The position numbers and the translations under genes are program-made. Shown piece after piece: positions 1 through 5,895 of a stretch of 12,026 nucleotides of DNA; positions within the stretch are counted from its first letter, which is position 1, and the number at the start of each line of letters is the position of its first letter. Where the stretch lies: assembly GCA_022736605.1 (NCBI GenBank), contig DZDB01000049.1:1-12026 (forward strand), read 5' to 3'. The notes under the pieces were generated by a model. It was not told the origin of the DNA. It searched no databases and worked only from the letters and a program-made list of their open reading frames with translations. The stretch comes from Sideroxydans lithotrophicus (lineage in GTDB: Bacteria; Pseudomonadota; Gammaproteobacteria; Burkholderiales; Sulfuriferulaceae).

Positions 1-234
1 CTGCTTCAGCTTGACATACTCGATCGCGGCAGAGGGTTTGATCAGGCTGCCTTACAGCGTGCGGGAGAGGTATTTTTTACGACCCGGCAGACAGAGGGCG
101 GCTTGGGATTGGGCTTGTTTCTGGCCAACGCGACGCTCGAGCGACTAGGCGGCAGCGTGCGCATGTTGCCGAGGCCGGGAGGCGGTACGCAGGTGGCGGT
201 GAGCCTGCCGTTACATGGCCAAATGGGAAGCTAG
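1..234 (+). CDS. regB: C-terminal end of a RegB/PrrB-type sensor histidine kinase (partial)
   Basis: Frame 1 is open from the window edge to a TAG at 232-234 and gives the last 77 residues of a histidine kinase. The ATP-binding (HATPase_c) G1 box (DRGRGF) and G2 box (GLGLGLF) are visible, followed by the usual C-terminal strands (GGSVRMLPRPGGGTQVAVSLP). The segment EVFFTTR between the boxes and the GLFLA..LERLGG pattern are typical of RegB/PrrB/RoxS kinases, which sense redox state through quinones or a cysteine at the membrane and phosphorylate RegA. The sensor and dimerisation parts lie outside the window, so the name rests on the tail and on the RegA-type partner starting 2 bases after the stop. 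The two genes are clearly one operon. A NtrB-like or other kinase of the same class cannot be fully excluded. Confidence 0.8.
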   Translation: MLQLDILDRGRGFDQAALQRAGEVFFTTRQTEGGLGLGLFLANATLERLGGSVRMLPRPGGGTQVAVSLPLHGQMGS

Positions 235-236
235 AC

Positions 237-776
237 ATGCCAGAAGATCTACCAAGCCTGCTGTTAGTGGATGACGACGTGACATTTCGTACGGTGCTGG
301 GCAGGGCATTGGTGAAGCGTGGATTTGCTGTGACCAGTGCGGCAGACGTCAACGAAGCGGTGATGCTGGCCAATCAGAATGCCCCAGAATACGCCGTGGT
401 CGATCTGAAACTGCCCGGCGACAGTGGTTTGCAGCTGGTCGTGTTACTCAAGCAGCTGGATGAAAATACCCGCATCGTCATGCTCACAGGCTATGCCAGT
501 ATCGCCACGGCGATAGAAGCCATCAAGCTGGGTGCCACGCATTATTTGGCAAAACCCGCAGAAGTTGATGAAATTATCGCTGCGCTCTACCGCAATGATG
601 GCAATGCCGATATCAGCCTGAACCCAAAACCGCCATCGGTCGGGCGGCTGGAGTGGGAGCACATTCAGCGCGTGCTGATAGAAAATGATAACAACATCTC
701 CGCCACCGCGCGCGCATTGAGCATGCACCGGCGCACATTGCAACGCAAACTGGCCAAAAATCCCGTGCGCAACTGA
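237..776 (+). CDS. regA: RegA/PrrA/RoxR-type redox response regulator
   Basis: A 179-residue response regulator with an N-terminal receiver domain (about 7-120) and a short C-terminal Fis-type helix-turn-helix (about 153-174). The receiver has the acidic pocket D12-D14, the phospho-acceptor D56 (VVDLKLPG), T84 and K106 (AKPAE). The linker, WEHIQRVL, and the recognition helix region MHRRTLQRKL are the signature of the RegA/PrrA/ActR/RoxR family, which is unusually short and single-purpose. In relatives the phosphorylated protein controls energy and redox genes: carbon fixation, terminal oxidases, hydrogenase, nitrogen metabolism. The ATG lies 2 bases after the kinase stop, and GGGAAG about 7 bases upstream, inside the kinase tail, can serve as ribosome-binding site. 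Its stop is 6 bases from the convergent rhodanese stop, with no visible terminator between. Family assignment is confident; targets in this organism are unknown. Confidence 0.92.
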   Translation: MPEDLPSLLLVDDDVTFRTVLGRALVKRGFAVTSAADVNEAVMLANQNAPEYAVVDLKLPGDSGLQLVVLLKQLDENTRIVMLTGYASIATAIEAIKLGATHYLAKPAEVDEIIAALYRNDGNADISLNPKPPSVGRLEWEHIQRVLIENDNNISATARALSMHRRTLQRKLAKNPVRN

Positions 777-782
777 TGTCGG

Positions 783-1253
783 TTACGCAGCACAAATCGG
801 GTGCGGCAAGGCTATCTCATCCATCAATAATGGTTTGAGTACGCGGTAACCACCTGCCAGCGAAAATCCCCGATCAAAGCCCAGTGAGCGCAACAGTTGC
901 GCTGCATGCAGGCTGCGTCGACCGCTGTTGCAGACGCACACCAGAATGCAGTCCTTGGTGTAATGCAGTCGATTAATCAAGCTAAAAAAGTGCTGAATAT
1001 CCTGGGCTTCCGGGATGTCGCCATCGAGAATTTCCTGTTCATCTTCGGTCAGTGCGTGGCCCAGTAATTGCTTGAAGCGAAACAAAGGCAAGGCGCACGC
1101 ACCCGGTATTTCACCTTCGATTTCCAGTTCAAATGTCTGGCGGATATCGATCAGACAGGCGAGCTTGAGGCGGCGCAATTCCAGCGCGGTGTTCAGACTG
1201 ATTTCCAGTGGCGTTGAGCGTGGTTCAAGGTCGGGAGCGGTGGCGGTTTTCAT
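783..1253 (-). CDS. Single-domain rhodanese-like sulfurtransferase
   Basis: A 156-residue cytosolic protein (no signal peptide or membrane segment) with one rhodanese fold. Visible landmarks are the CH2A-like start LIDIRQTFELEIEGEIPGACALP (about 34-56), with D36 and R38, and the active-site loop CNSGRRS with the catalytic cysteine at C108, then the closing LAGGYRVLKPL. The loop C-x-S-G-x-R-S is that of active persulfide-carrying rhodaneses. An insertion of about 35 residues (about 61-95) lies between the two halves; the spacing and the GGY ending recall the rhodanese domain of MnmH, but the P-loop half of MnmH is absent, so it is not that enzyme. Two further cysteines (C102, C106) precede the active site. 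The ATG has no good Shine-Dalgarno. The gene follows the exporter gene on the same strand but has its own promoter carrying a ModE-type box, which suggests a role linked to molybdenum (inferred). Substrate unknown. Confidence 0.88.
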   Translation of the reverse strand: MKTATAPDLEPRSTPLEISLNTALELRRLKLACLIDIRQTFELEIEGEIPGACALPLFRFKQLLGHALTEDEQEILDGDIPEAQDIQHFFSLINRLHYTKDCILVCVCNSGRRSLHAAQLLRSLGFDRGFSLAGGYRVLKPLLMDEIALPHPICAA

Positions 1254-1275
1254 GGCGGCAAACGGATAAAATCAG

Positions 1276-1305
1276 AATCGTTATATTCTTATATGTATAA
1301 CGATT
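1276..1305. promoter_or_regulatory. ModE-type molybdate-response box upstream of the rhodanese gene
   Basis: The sequence is a perfect inverted repeat: AATCGTTATA at 1276-1285 and TATAACGATT at 1296-1305, separated by 10 bases. It matches the recalled ModE (Mo-box) pattern, ATCGnTATAT ... ATATAACGAT over 28 bases, including the outer CG to CG distance of 24 bases (1279-1302) seen at the E. coli modA operator. It is a strongly AT-rich island in GC-rich DNA. It lies 22 bases upstream of the rhodanese ATG and between a TTGACC -35 and the expected transcription start, the position of a repressor site. A weak-terminator reading for the upstream exporter gene is unlikely because the stem is AT-rich and no T-run follows. 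Confidence 0.8.
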
Positions 1306-1311
1306 GGTCAA
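1283..1311 (-). promoter_or_regulatory. Candidate sigma-70 promoter for the rhodanese gene
   Basis: On the minus strand TTGACC (1311-1306, five of six matches to the -35 consensus) overlaps the stop codon of the exporter gene. Candidate -10 hexamers are AAGAAT (1290-1285, 15-base spacer) or GAATAT (1288-1283, 17-base spacer); neither is strong. The ModE-type box covers the spacer and the -10, so binding would block RNA polymerase. The -35 is convincing; the exact -10 is not resolved. Confidence 0.5.
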
Positions 1312-2231
1312 GCAGGCGTACGCTTACCCAGGCTCACCATCATGACGCCACACAGTACCAATATAGATCCGGTGATTTGCAGTGAGGAAATGGTCTCATC
1401 AAGGAAAACGTAGGCCAGATAAATCGTCGCTACCGGTCCGATTGCACCGATCAGGGCAGTGTGTTTTGCGCCAATACGGCGCATTGCGGCACTGAGCAAA
1501 AATGCAGGCAGCACGGTGGAAAACAGCGCCATGCCCAGACTTAATCCATACACCCGACCGGTTAGATGCAGCGCTGACAAGGGCTGTGTCAGGCCGAATT
1601 GCAGCAGGCTGGCGAGACACGATACGGTCAAGGCGTAGGCGGTGAAACGCATGGTGCCGATGCGCGCCATGACGCGCCCGGCACCGATCAGGTAGATGGC
1701 GTAGGCCAGCGCGCTCCCGAATACCATCGTCATGCCCAGTGCGATGTGGCCATGCAGCAGCGTAGCATCGTGCACCACCAGCGCAATGCCCGCATAGCTA
1801 AGCGCCAAGGCGGCCAGCTCGCGGCGACCGATGGCATGTCTGAACCACCATGCCGACAGCAGCACGACCAGGGTCGGATAGAGGAAGAGCGTCAGACGTT
1901 CCAGCCCTGCCGAGATGTATTGCAGGCCGACGAAATCCAGATAGCTGGCGAGGTAATAGCCAACCAGCCCCAAGCCGAGTACGGCAAACCAGTCACGCCG
2001 CGAGAGCGGAGCCAGCCCCTGAGTGCGGTTCGACCAAAGCGCCACGGCGATAAACGCCGGTACAGAAAAAGCCATGCGCAGTGACAGCAGGGTGATGGCA
2101 TTGACGTGCTCCTGGTAGGCGAGCTTGACCAGTATCGCCTTGGCTGAGAAGCCGACGGCTGCGAGCAAGGCAAAACCGACGCCGAGCCAGAATGGGCGTT
2201 TCGATGAGGGCGCTGTAGAAACGGTGCGCAT
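1308..2231 (-). CDS. EamA/DMT-family inner-membrane transporter (probable exporter)
   Basis: A 307-residue polytopic membrane protein with about ten hydrophobic helices in two related halves, the arrangement of the EamA (DMT superfamily, RhaT/YdcZ-like) transporters. Features include the first-helix GVGFALLAAVGFSAKAILVKLAY, the ALRM-like SLRMAFSVPAFIAV segment, the GLQYISAGLERLTLFLYPTLVVLLS core that is standard for the family, and a second-half SALAYAIYLIGAGRV and VFLDETIS motif. Family members export amino acids or other small metabolites, but substrate cannot be read from sequence. The reading frame extends to an upstream ATG (2285), but I prefer the ATG at 2231 because it is preceded by GAAAGGG (2242-2236) and because the extra 18 residues are polar and unlike the family. 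A 10-bp hairpin lies about 40 bases upstream of this start. Confidence 0.88.
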   Translation of the reverse strand: MRTVSTAPSSKRPFWLGVGFALLAAVGFSAKAILVKLAYQEHVNAITLLSLRMAFSVPAFIAVALWSNRTQGLAPLSRRDWFAVLGLGLVGYYLASYLDFVGLQYISAGLERLTLFLYPTLVVLLSAWWFRHAIGRRELAALALSYAGIALVVHDATLLHGHIALGMTMVFGSALAYAIYLIGAGRVMARIGTMRFTAYALTVSCLASLLQFGLTQPLSALHLTGRVYGLSLGMALFSTVLPAFLLSAAMRRIGAKHTALIGAIGPVATIYLAYVFLDETISSLQITGSILVLCGVMMVSLGKRTPA

Positions 2232-2272
2232 AAAACCCTTTCGCGTTAGCGCAGGTCGTATGCAGAAATGAA

Positions 2273-2298
2273 ACAACCGCAGCAAGACCTGCGGTTGT
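2273..2298 (-). terminator. 10-bp hairpin between the solenoid gene and the exporter gene
   Basis: ACAACCGCAG (2273-2282) and CTGCGGTTGT (2289-2298) form a perfect 10-bp stem with a 6-base loop. On the minus strand the stem is followed by TTTCATTTCTGC, a partial U-rich tail, so it could act as a weak intrinsic terminator for the gene ending at 2436 or as a leader attenuator for the exporter gene starting at 2231. The flank on the plus strand is not T-rich. The structure is clear; the function is inferred. Confidence 0.5.
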
Positions 2299-2405
2299 GG
2301 ATGTCAAATCAATGAAAATTGAGTCAATACACGGTCGCAGCCAGGGGAAGTTGTCCCAGCCACAGTCGCATCATGTGATGTGTCCGCTTGCTATTCATGC
2401 CATCA

Positions 2406-2426
2406 CCCCGGCTGGTCGAGCCAGGG
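2406..2426 (-). terminator. GC-rich hairpin just after the solenoid-repeat gene
   Basis: In minus-strand RNA, CCCUGGCU (2426-2419) pairs with AGCCGGGG (2413-2406) as an 8-bp stem with one G-U wobble and a 5-base loop. It starts 9 bases after the stop codon at 2436-2438. No U-run follows, so it may be an mRNA 3'-end stabiliser or part of a Rho-dependent end rather than a complete intrinsic terminator. Confidence 0.35.
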
Positions 2427-2435
2427 TCAATGGCC

Positions 2436-4271
2436 TCATGCCGCATGACGGCGATACGGATACAGCGCATTTCCTACCCGGCTCTTCCGCGATTGTTCAA
2501 GACGTGCCCGGTCCGTGCCGCTGAGCCCGGTTTCGATTTCAGCGTAGGCTTGCGACGCCCAAACCTTGTCGTGAAAGCCGTCGTCGATGCCTTCGACCCA
2601 GCGCAGCTTGTCGGCGGGGGTCGTCATGCTTTTGCCGCAGGCGGCGTATAGGGTTCTTTGCTGGGCGTCGGGCAGCAGGTAGGATTTCAGACGATGCTGC
2701 AATTGCAGGCAGGCGTCGCCGGTTTTACACGCCGCCGCAGCTTGCAGATACAGGGCGTCGGCACCGGCGCTATCGCCTGCCTGGGTGGTGAGGTGCGCGA
2801 TGTGCGCCAGCGCGTAATGGTCGCTGGCGTGGGTTTTGGCGGTGCCCAGCAGCATGCTGCCCCAACTGGCGTCGGATAGATCGCTGATGACAACTTGCGC
2901 CAGTTTGGTGTAATCGTAGACGCTGGCGTTGTTCTCTTTTAGTTTGGCTTCCCATTGTTGCAGGTAGGTACGTGCTTTTTCACGACCCAGCGCTGGGTGG
3001 CGTGCCAGATGTGTGGCGGTATGCACCAATTCCTTGAACCAGATGAAGTAGGTGATTTTGCTGGCGCAGTCATCCAGTACGCGCGCCAGCCAGGCGGTGT
3101 CGTCGGTGTGCTGGTCGATGGCGACAATCAGCGGCTGGGTGCGGCCAAACTGGAACGATTCTTCCGCCAGCATGTTTTCGGCACGCTGGATCAACTTGGT
3201 GGCATAGGATGCATCGGCCAGCTCTGCTGCCACACGGTCGGCCAGATGCAGCGTGGCTTTGACGCTGGTGAGCGCGTTTTCCAGCGTCTGGAACTCAACG
3301 TAGCGCGCCTGATTGGCACGGCGTTTTTCCAGCTTCTGCTTGCCGCGCTCAAGCCGCTCTGCGTCGTTTGCAAAGTGTTTGGCAGTGGCATCGACGACGC
3401 GCTGCATCTCGTCGGCGCTGGTGACTTTTTCTTCGGCAGCATCGAGCGTTTTGCTTGCGCTGGCGGCGTCACTCACTGCCATGTAGCCCTCGGTCAGCGA
3501 TAGCAGTTCTGGCGTGGTGCTGGCCAGCCCGGCCATTTTGTCGAGGATGAGTTTGACGAAATCAGCGTCGTTGGCGGCTTGCGCCGCTTCCAGCAGTTTG
3601 CCCAGACTTTGCACGTCAGCGCTGCCTTCGAGCACCTTGGCGTAGAGCGGTTTGGCGCGCGTCGGGTCATTCATTGAGTTGGCCAGCAGCAGCAAGTCAG
3701 CAGGTGCGCTGAGCTTGCTGGCGGCGCGTTCGTACAGTTCGGCGACGAATGCCGGGTCGCCCATATCGGCACTCGCAGCCTGGCCGAGTTTGACGTATTC
3801 CGCCGCCTTGGCCGCGACGGTTTCAATCTTGGTTTCTGTTTTTGAGTAGATTTTTTTGGCGAATTCCTTGTCGCCGGTCACGTCGATGACGGTCTTGGCC
3901 AACGCCAGCAGCGGTGCAACGTTATTGATTTCTTTCAGCGCCTGCTCGTAGGCGGCAATCGCACCGGCTTTGTCGCCCATTACCTTGAACTTGCCTTCGG
4001 CCAGCGCGATCTGCTCCTCGCCGCTCATGCAATAGTCTTCAGCCTGCTGCATCAACTCGGCCGCCTGCGCATCGTCGCCCAGCGCTTTGTATACCGTTGC
4101 CACGGCGACCAGATCCTTGGTGAACTGGCAGTCGCCGACGATGCCGTCCATCAGTTCTTTGGCGTAGGCGGTGTCGGCCGGTTCGGCCAGCGCCTGGTGG
4201 GCCAAGGCGGCCCATTCTTCCGGGCTGTTGCAGGATGCGGCTTGGGCGCTGAGGCTGTCACGTGTGGCCAT
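2436..4271 (-). CDS. Large alpha-solenoid (TPR-like) repeat protein of unknown function
   Basis: A 611-residue, almost entirely helical, Ala-rich cytosolic protein without signal peptide or membrane segment. It is built from many degenerate units of roughly 35-40 residues with the pattern LA..V...GD..[FYW]A..L[YL]..AE: for example DTAYAKELMDGI, DKEFAKKIYSKTE, DPAFVAELYERAA, DASYATKLIQRAE, DTAWLARVLDDCA and DASWGSMLLGTAK. Classical TPR/Sel1-like stretches also occur (YKALGDDAQAAELMQQAEDY; GDSAGADALYLQAA). A charged coiled-coil-like segment (RLERGKQKLEKRRANQARYVEF) lies near the middle. Such solenoids usually bind proteins, so a scaffold role is plausible, but I recognise no specific family function. 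The ATG at 4271 has GGAG about 8 bases upstream. It is transcribed away from modA; the 160-base gap holds the modA promoter and Mo-box, and a possible -10 TAGAAT (4309-4304) without a good -35. Confidence 0.85.
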   Translation of the reverse strand: MATRDSLSAQAASCNSPEEWAALAHQALAEPADTAYAKELMDGIVGDCQFTKDLVAVATVYKALGDDAQAAELMQQAEDYCMSGEEQIALAEGKFKVMGDKAGAIAAYEQALKEINNVAPLLALAKTVIDVTGDKEFAKKIYSKTETKIETVAAKAAEYVKLGQAASADMGDPAFVAELYERAASKLSAPADLLLLANSMNDPTRAKPLYAKVLEGSADVQSLGKLLEAAQAANDADFVKLILDKMAGLASTTPELLSLTEGYMAVSDAASASKTLDAAEEKVTSADEMQRVVDATAKHFANDAERLERGKQKLEKRRANQARYVEFQTLENALTSVKATLHLADRVAAELADASYATKLIQRAENMLAEESFQFGRTQPLIVAIDQHTDDTAWLARVLDDCASKITYFIWFKELVHTATHLARHPALGREKARTYLQQWEAKLKENNASVYDYTKLAQVVISDLSDASWGSMLLGTAKTHASDHYALAHIAHLTTQAGDSAGADALYLQAAAACKTGDACLQLQHRLKSYLLPDAQQRTLYAACGKSMTTPADKLRWVEGIDDGFHDKVWASQAYAEIETGLSGTDRARLEQSRKSRVGNALYPYRRHAA

Positions 4272-4313
4272 GAAAATCTCCAGGTGCGGGTGGGTATCGC
4301 AACATTCTACCGG

Positions 4314-4325
4314 GATGCGCGCATC
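4314..4325. repeat. Perfect 12-bp palindrome in the divergent promoter region
   Basis: GATGCGCGCATC equals its own reverse complement. It lies between the solenoid-repeat gene and modA, 43 bases upstream of the former. It could be an operator, but a CG-rich 12-mer palindrome can arise by chance and no family is recognised. Confidence 0.3.
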
Positions 4326-4375
4326 GCGCTTAACGGCGCTTTTTATAGTGCCATATCGAAGTCTTATGGCGGTGC

Positions 4376-4385
4376 GGGCATGCCC
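4376..4385. repeat. Perfect 10-bp palindrome upstream of the modA -10
   Basis: GGGCATGCCC is self-complementary and occupies the space just upstream of the candidate extended -10 of modA (4387-4395). It is in a place where an activator or extra repressor contact would fit. No binding protein is recognised. Confidence 0.3.
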
Positions 4386-4386
4386 C

Positions 4387-4395
4387 TGATAATAT
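4387..4395 (+). promoter_or_regulatory. Candidate extended -10 promoter of modAB
   Basis: TGATAATAT reads as an extended -10 (TG-n-TAATAT, hexamer 4390-4395). A proper -35 at 17 bases upstream is not visible; TTATGG at 4364-4369 is 20 bases away. An extended -10 can compensate. The ModE-type box begins inside the hexamer and covers the expected transcription start, as in molybdate-repressed mod operons. Confidence 0.5.
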
Positions 4396-4421
4396 CGCTA
4401 TGCTTTTTAAAATATAACGAA
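4394..4421. promoter_or_regulatory. ModE-type molybdate-response box of modAB
   Basis: The left half ATCGCTATGCT (4394-4404) and right half AATATAACGAA (4411-4421) are separated by 6 bases and match the recalled ModE pattern ATCGnTATATA-N6-TATATAACGAT, best in the right half (9 of 11). The outer CG to CG distance (4396-4419) is 24 bases, the same as in the box at 1276-1305. Placement over the -10 and start of modA, and touching its ribosome-binding site AAGGA, fits repression when molybdate is plentiful. The gene for ModE itself is not in the window. Confidence 0.78.
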
Positions 4422-4431
4422 GGATGCAAGC

Positions 4432-5202
4432 ATGCGATTCAATCCGCTTTTTAGCCTGGGTGGCGCGCTGCTCATGGGGGCCGTATGCGCGTCGGCGCAG
4501 GCGGAAACGCTGCGGGTGGCGGCAGCCGCAGACCTGGCGTTTGTCTTGCCCGAGATTAACCAGCGTTTCAGCGCGGCACATCCGGGTGTCGAGTTCAAAG
4601 TGAGCCTGGGGTCGTCGGGCAATTTTTATGCGCAAATCCAGAATGGCGCACCGTTTCAGGTATTCATGTCAGCCGATGAAAAATACCCCAGAGAGCTGAT
4701 TGCCAAAGGCTTTGCCGTTGCTGACAGCTACCGGGTCTACGGCACCGGGCGCATTGCACTGTGGACGCTCAAGCCCGAATTCAATCTTAAACAGGGCTTA
4801 GCCGCGCTGACCGACGCCCGCGTCACGCGTGTCGCCATTGCCAATCCGGCACACGCGCCGTATGGGCGCGCGGCCGAGGCGGCGTTGAATAAATATGGCA
4901 TCTGGAATCAGCTTCAGCCCAAATTGGTATTGGGTGAAAACATCGCGCAGACCGCGCAGTTCGTGCAAAGCGGCAATGTTGACGCCGGCATCGTCGCGGT
5001 GTCGCTGTTGTCCGGCCCGACGCTGCACGGCGTGGGGCGTTGGGTGGAACTGCCCGCCAACCTTTATCCACCGCTGGTACAGGCGGCGGTGCTCACCCGT
5101 GCCGGAGCGTCAAGTGAACTGGCGCGCCAGTATGTGGCTTATCTTGGCAGTGCTGATGCGCGCGTTGTCCTGCAACGCTTTGGGTTTGTCGCGCCCAAAT
5201 GA
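4432..5202 (+). CDS. modA: Molybdate ABC transporter periplasmic binding protein ModA
   Basis: A 256-residue secreted protein. Residues 1-24 form a Sec signal peptide with a likely cut at ASAQA|ET. The mature protein starts ETLRVAAAADLAFVLPEI, followed by GSSGNFYAQIQNGAPFQVFMSAD, PHAPYGRAAEAAL-like and the LGENIAQTAQFVQSGNVDAGIVAVSL block, all diagnostic of ModA, closest in style to the Azotobacter ModA2 type. It captures molybdate (and probably tungstate) in the periplasm and delivers it to ModB. AAGGA at 4420-4424 gives a ribosome-binding site 7 bases before the ATG. A ModE-type box covers the promoter. It overlaps modB by 4 bases (ATGA), so translation is probably coupled. Tungstate preference (TupA/WtpA) is unlikely from sequence style, but specificity cannot be proven here. 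Confidence 0.93.
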   Translation: MRFNPLFSLGGALLMGAVCASAQAETLRVAAAADLAFVLPEINQRFSAAHPGVEFKVSLGSSGNFYAQIQNGAPFQVFMSADEKYPRELIAKGFAVADSYRVYGTGRIALWTLKPEFNLKQGLAALTDARVTRVAIANPAHAPYGRAAEAALNKYGIWNQLQPKLVLGENIAQTAQFVQSGNVDAGIVAVSLLSGPTLHGVGRWVELPANLYPPLVQAAVLTRAGASSELARQYVAYLGSADARVVLQRFGFVAPK

Positions 5203-5891
5203 GCTGGCTGGGGCTGCCCTGGCCGCTGTGGCAGGCGTTTTTTTTAAGCCTTGAGCTGGCCAGCATTACCGCTGCGCTGCTCTGGCTGATCGGCTTGCCG
5301 CTGGCGCACTGGCTCAACCAGACGCGCTGGCGCGGGCGGTTTTTACTCGAAGCGCTGATTGCGCTGCCCATCGTGCTGCCGCCGACGGTGATCGGTTTTT
5401 ATCTGCTGGTGGCATTCGCACCGCAGGCGCCGCTCGGCCACGCCTGGCTGGGCGCGTTTGGCCAGACGCTGGCGTTTTCTTTCCCCGGACTGGTGCTCGG
5501 TTCGATTATTTACAGCCTGCCGTTTGCGGTGCAGCCGTATCAGGCGGCGCTGCGCAGCATCCCCAGGGAATTACTGGAGGCGTCCGCAGCGCTCGGTGCG
5601 GGTAGCTGGCGTACGCTCTGGCACATCCGTCTGCCGTGGGCACGTGCCGGGATTTTTGCCGGTACCGGGCTGGCGTTCGCGCATACGCTGGGGGAATTTG
5701 GCGTGGTGCTGATGCTCGGCGGCAATCTGGCGGGCGAGACGCGGGTCGCGTCGATTGCACTCTACGATTTAACCCAGTCGCTTGATTACACCAGCGCGCA
5801 TCGCTACGCGCTGGTGTTGCTGGGGGTGTCGTTTGTATTGTTGTTGCTGATTGCCGTGCTGCAAAAACGCATGAATGCGGCGCATCATTAA
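5199..5891 (+). CDS. modB: Molybdate ABC transporter permease ModB
   Basis: A 230-residue inner-membrane protein with about five or six hydrophobic helices, the usual ModB size. The LPIVLPPTVIGFYLL segment is the typical ModB signature, and the cytoplasmic EAA loop that docks on the ATPase is present (ELLEASAALGAGSWRTLWHIRLPWA). The second half (FAHTLGEFGVVLMLGGNLAGETRVASIALYD) also matches ModB. The start is the ATG overlapping the modA stop; no separate Shine-Dalgarno is needed if coupled. An intact EAA loop implies that a ModC ATPase exists, yet none follows: the stop is 4 bases from the convergent hslU stop. Confidence 0.94.
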   Translation: MSWLGLPWPLWQAFFLSLELASITAALLWLIGLPLAHWLNQTRWRGRFLLEALIALPIVLPPTVIGFYLLVAFAPQAPLGHAWLGAFGQTLAFSFPGLVLGSIIYSLPFAVQPYQAALRSIPRELLEASAALGAGSWRTLWHIRLPWARAGIFAGTGLAFAHTLGEFGVVLMLGGNLAGETRVASIALYDLTQSLDYTSAHRYALVLLGVSFVLLLLIAVLQKRMNAAHH

Positions 5892-5895
5892 GGCA

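Noticed and set aside
1276..1305. Reading the inverted repeat as a terminator of the exporter gene
   Set aside because: The stem is AT-rich, the loop is long and no T-run follows, whereas it matches the Mo-box in both sequence and 28-base length and overlays a promoter.
2955..3503. A 182-codon open frame on the plus strand
   Set aside because: Antisense to the solenoid-repeat gene, no recognisable domain or ribosome-binding site; a shadow frame.
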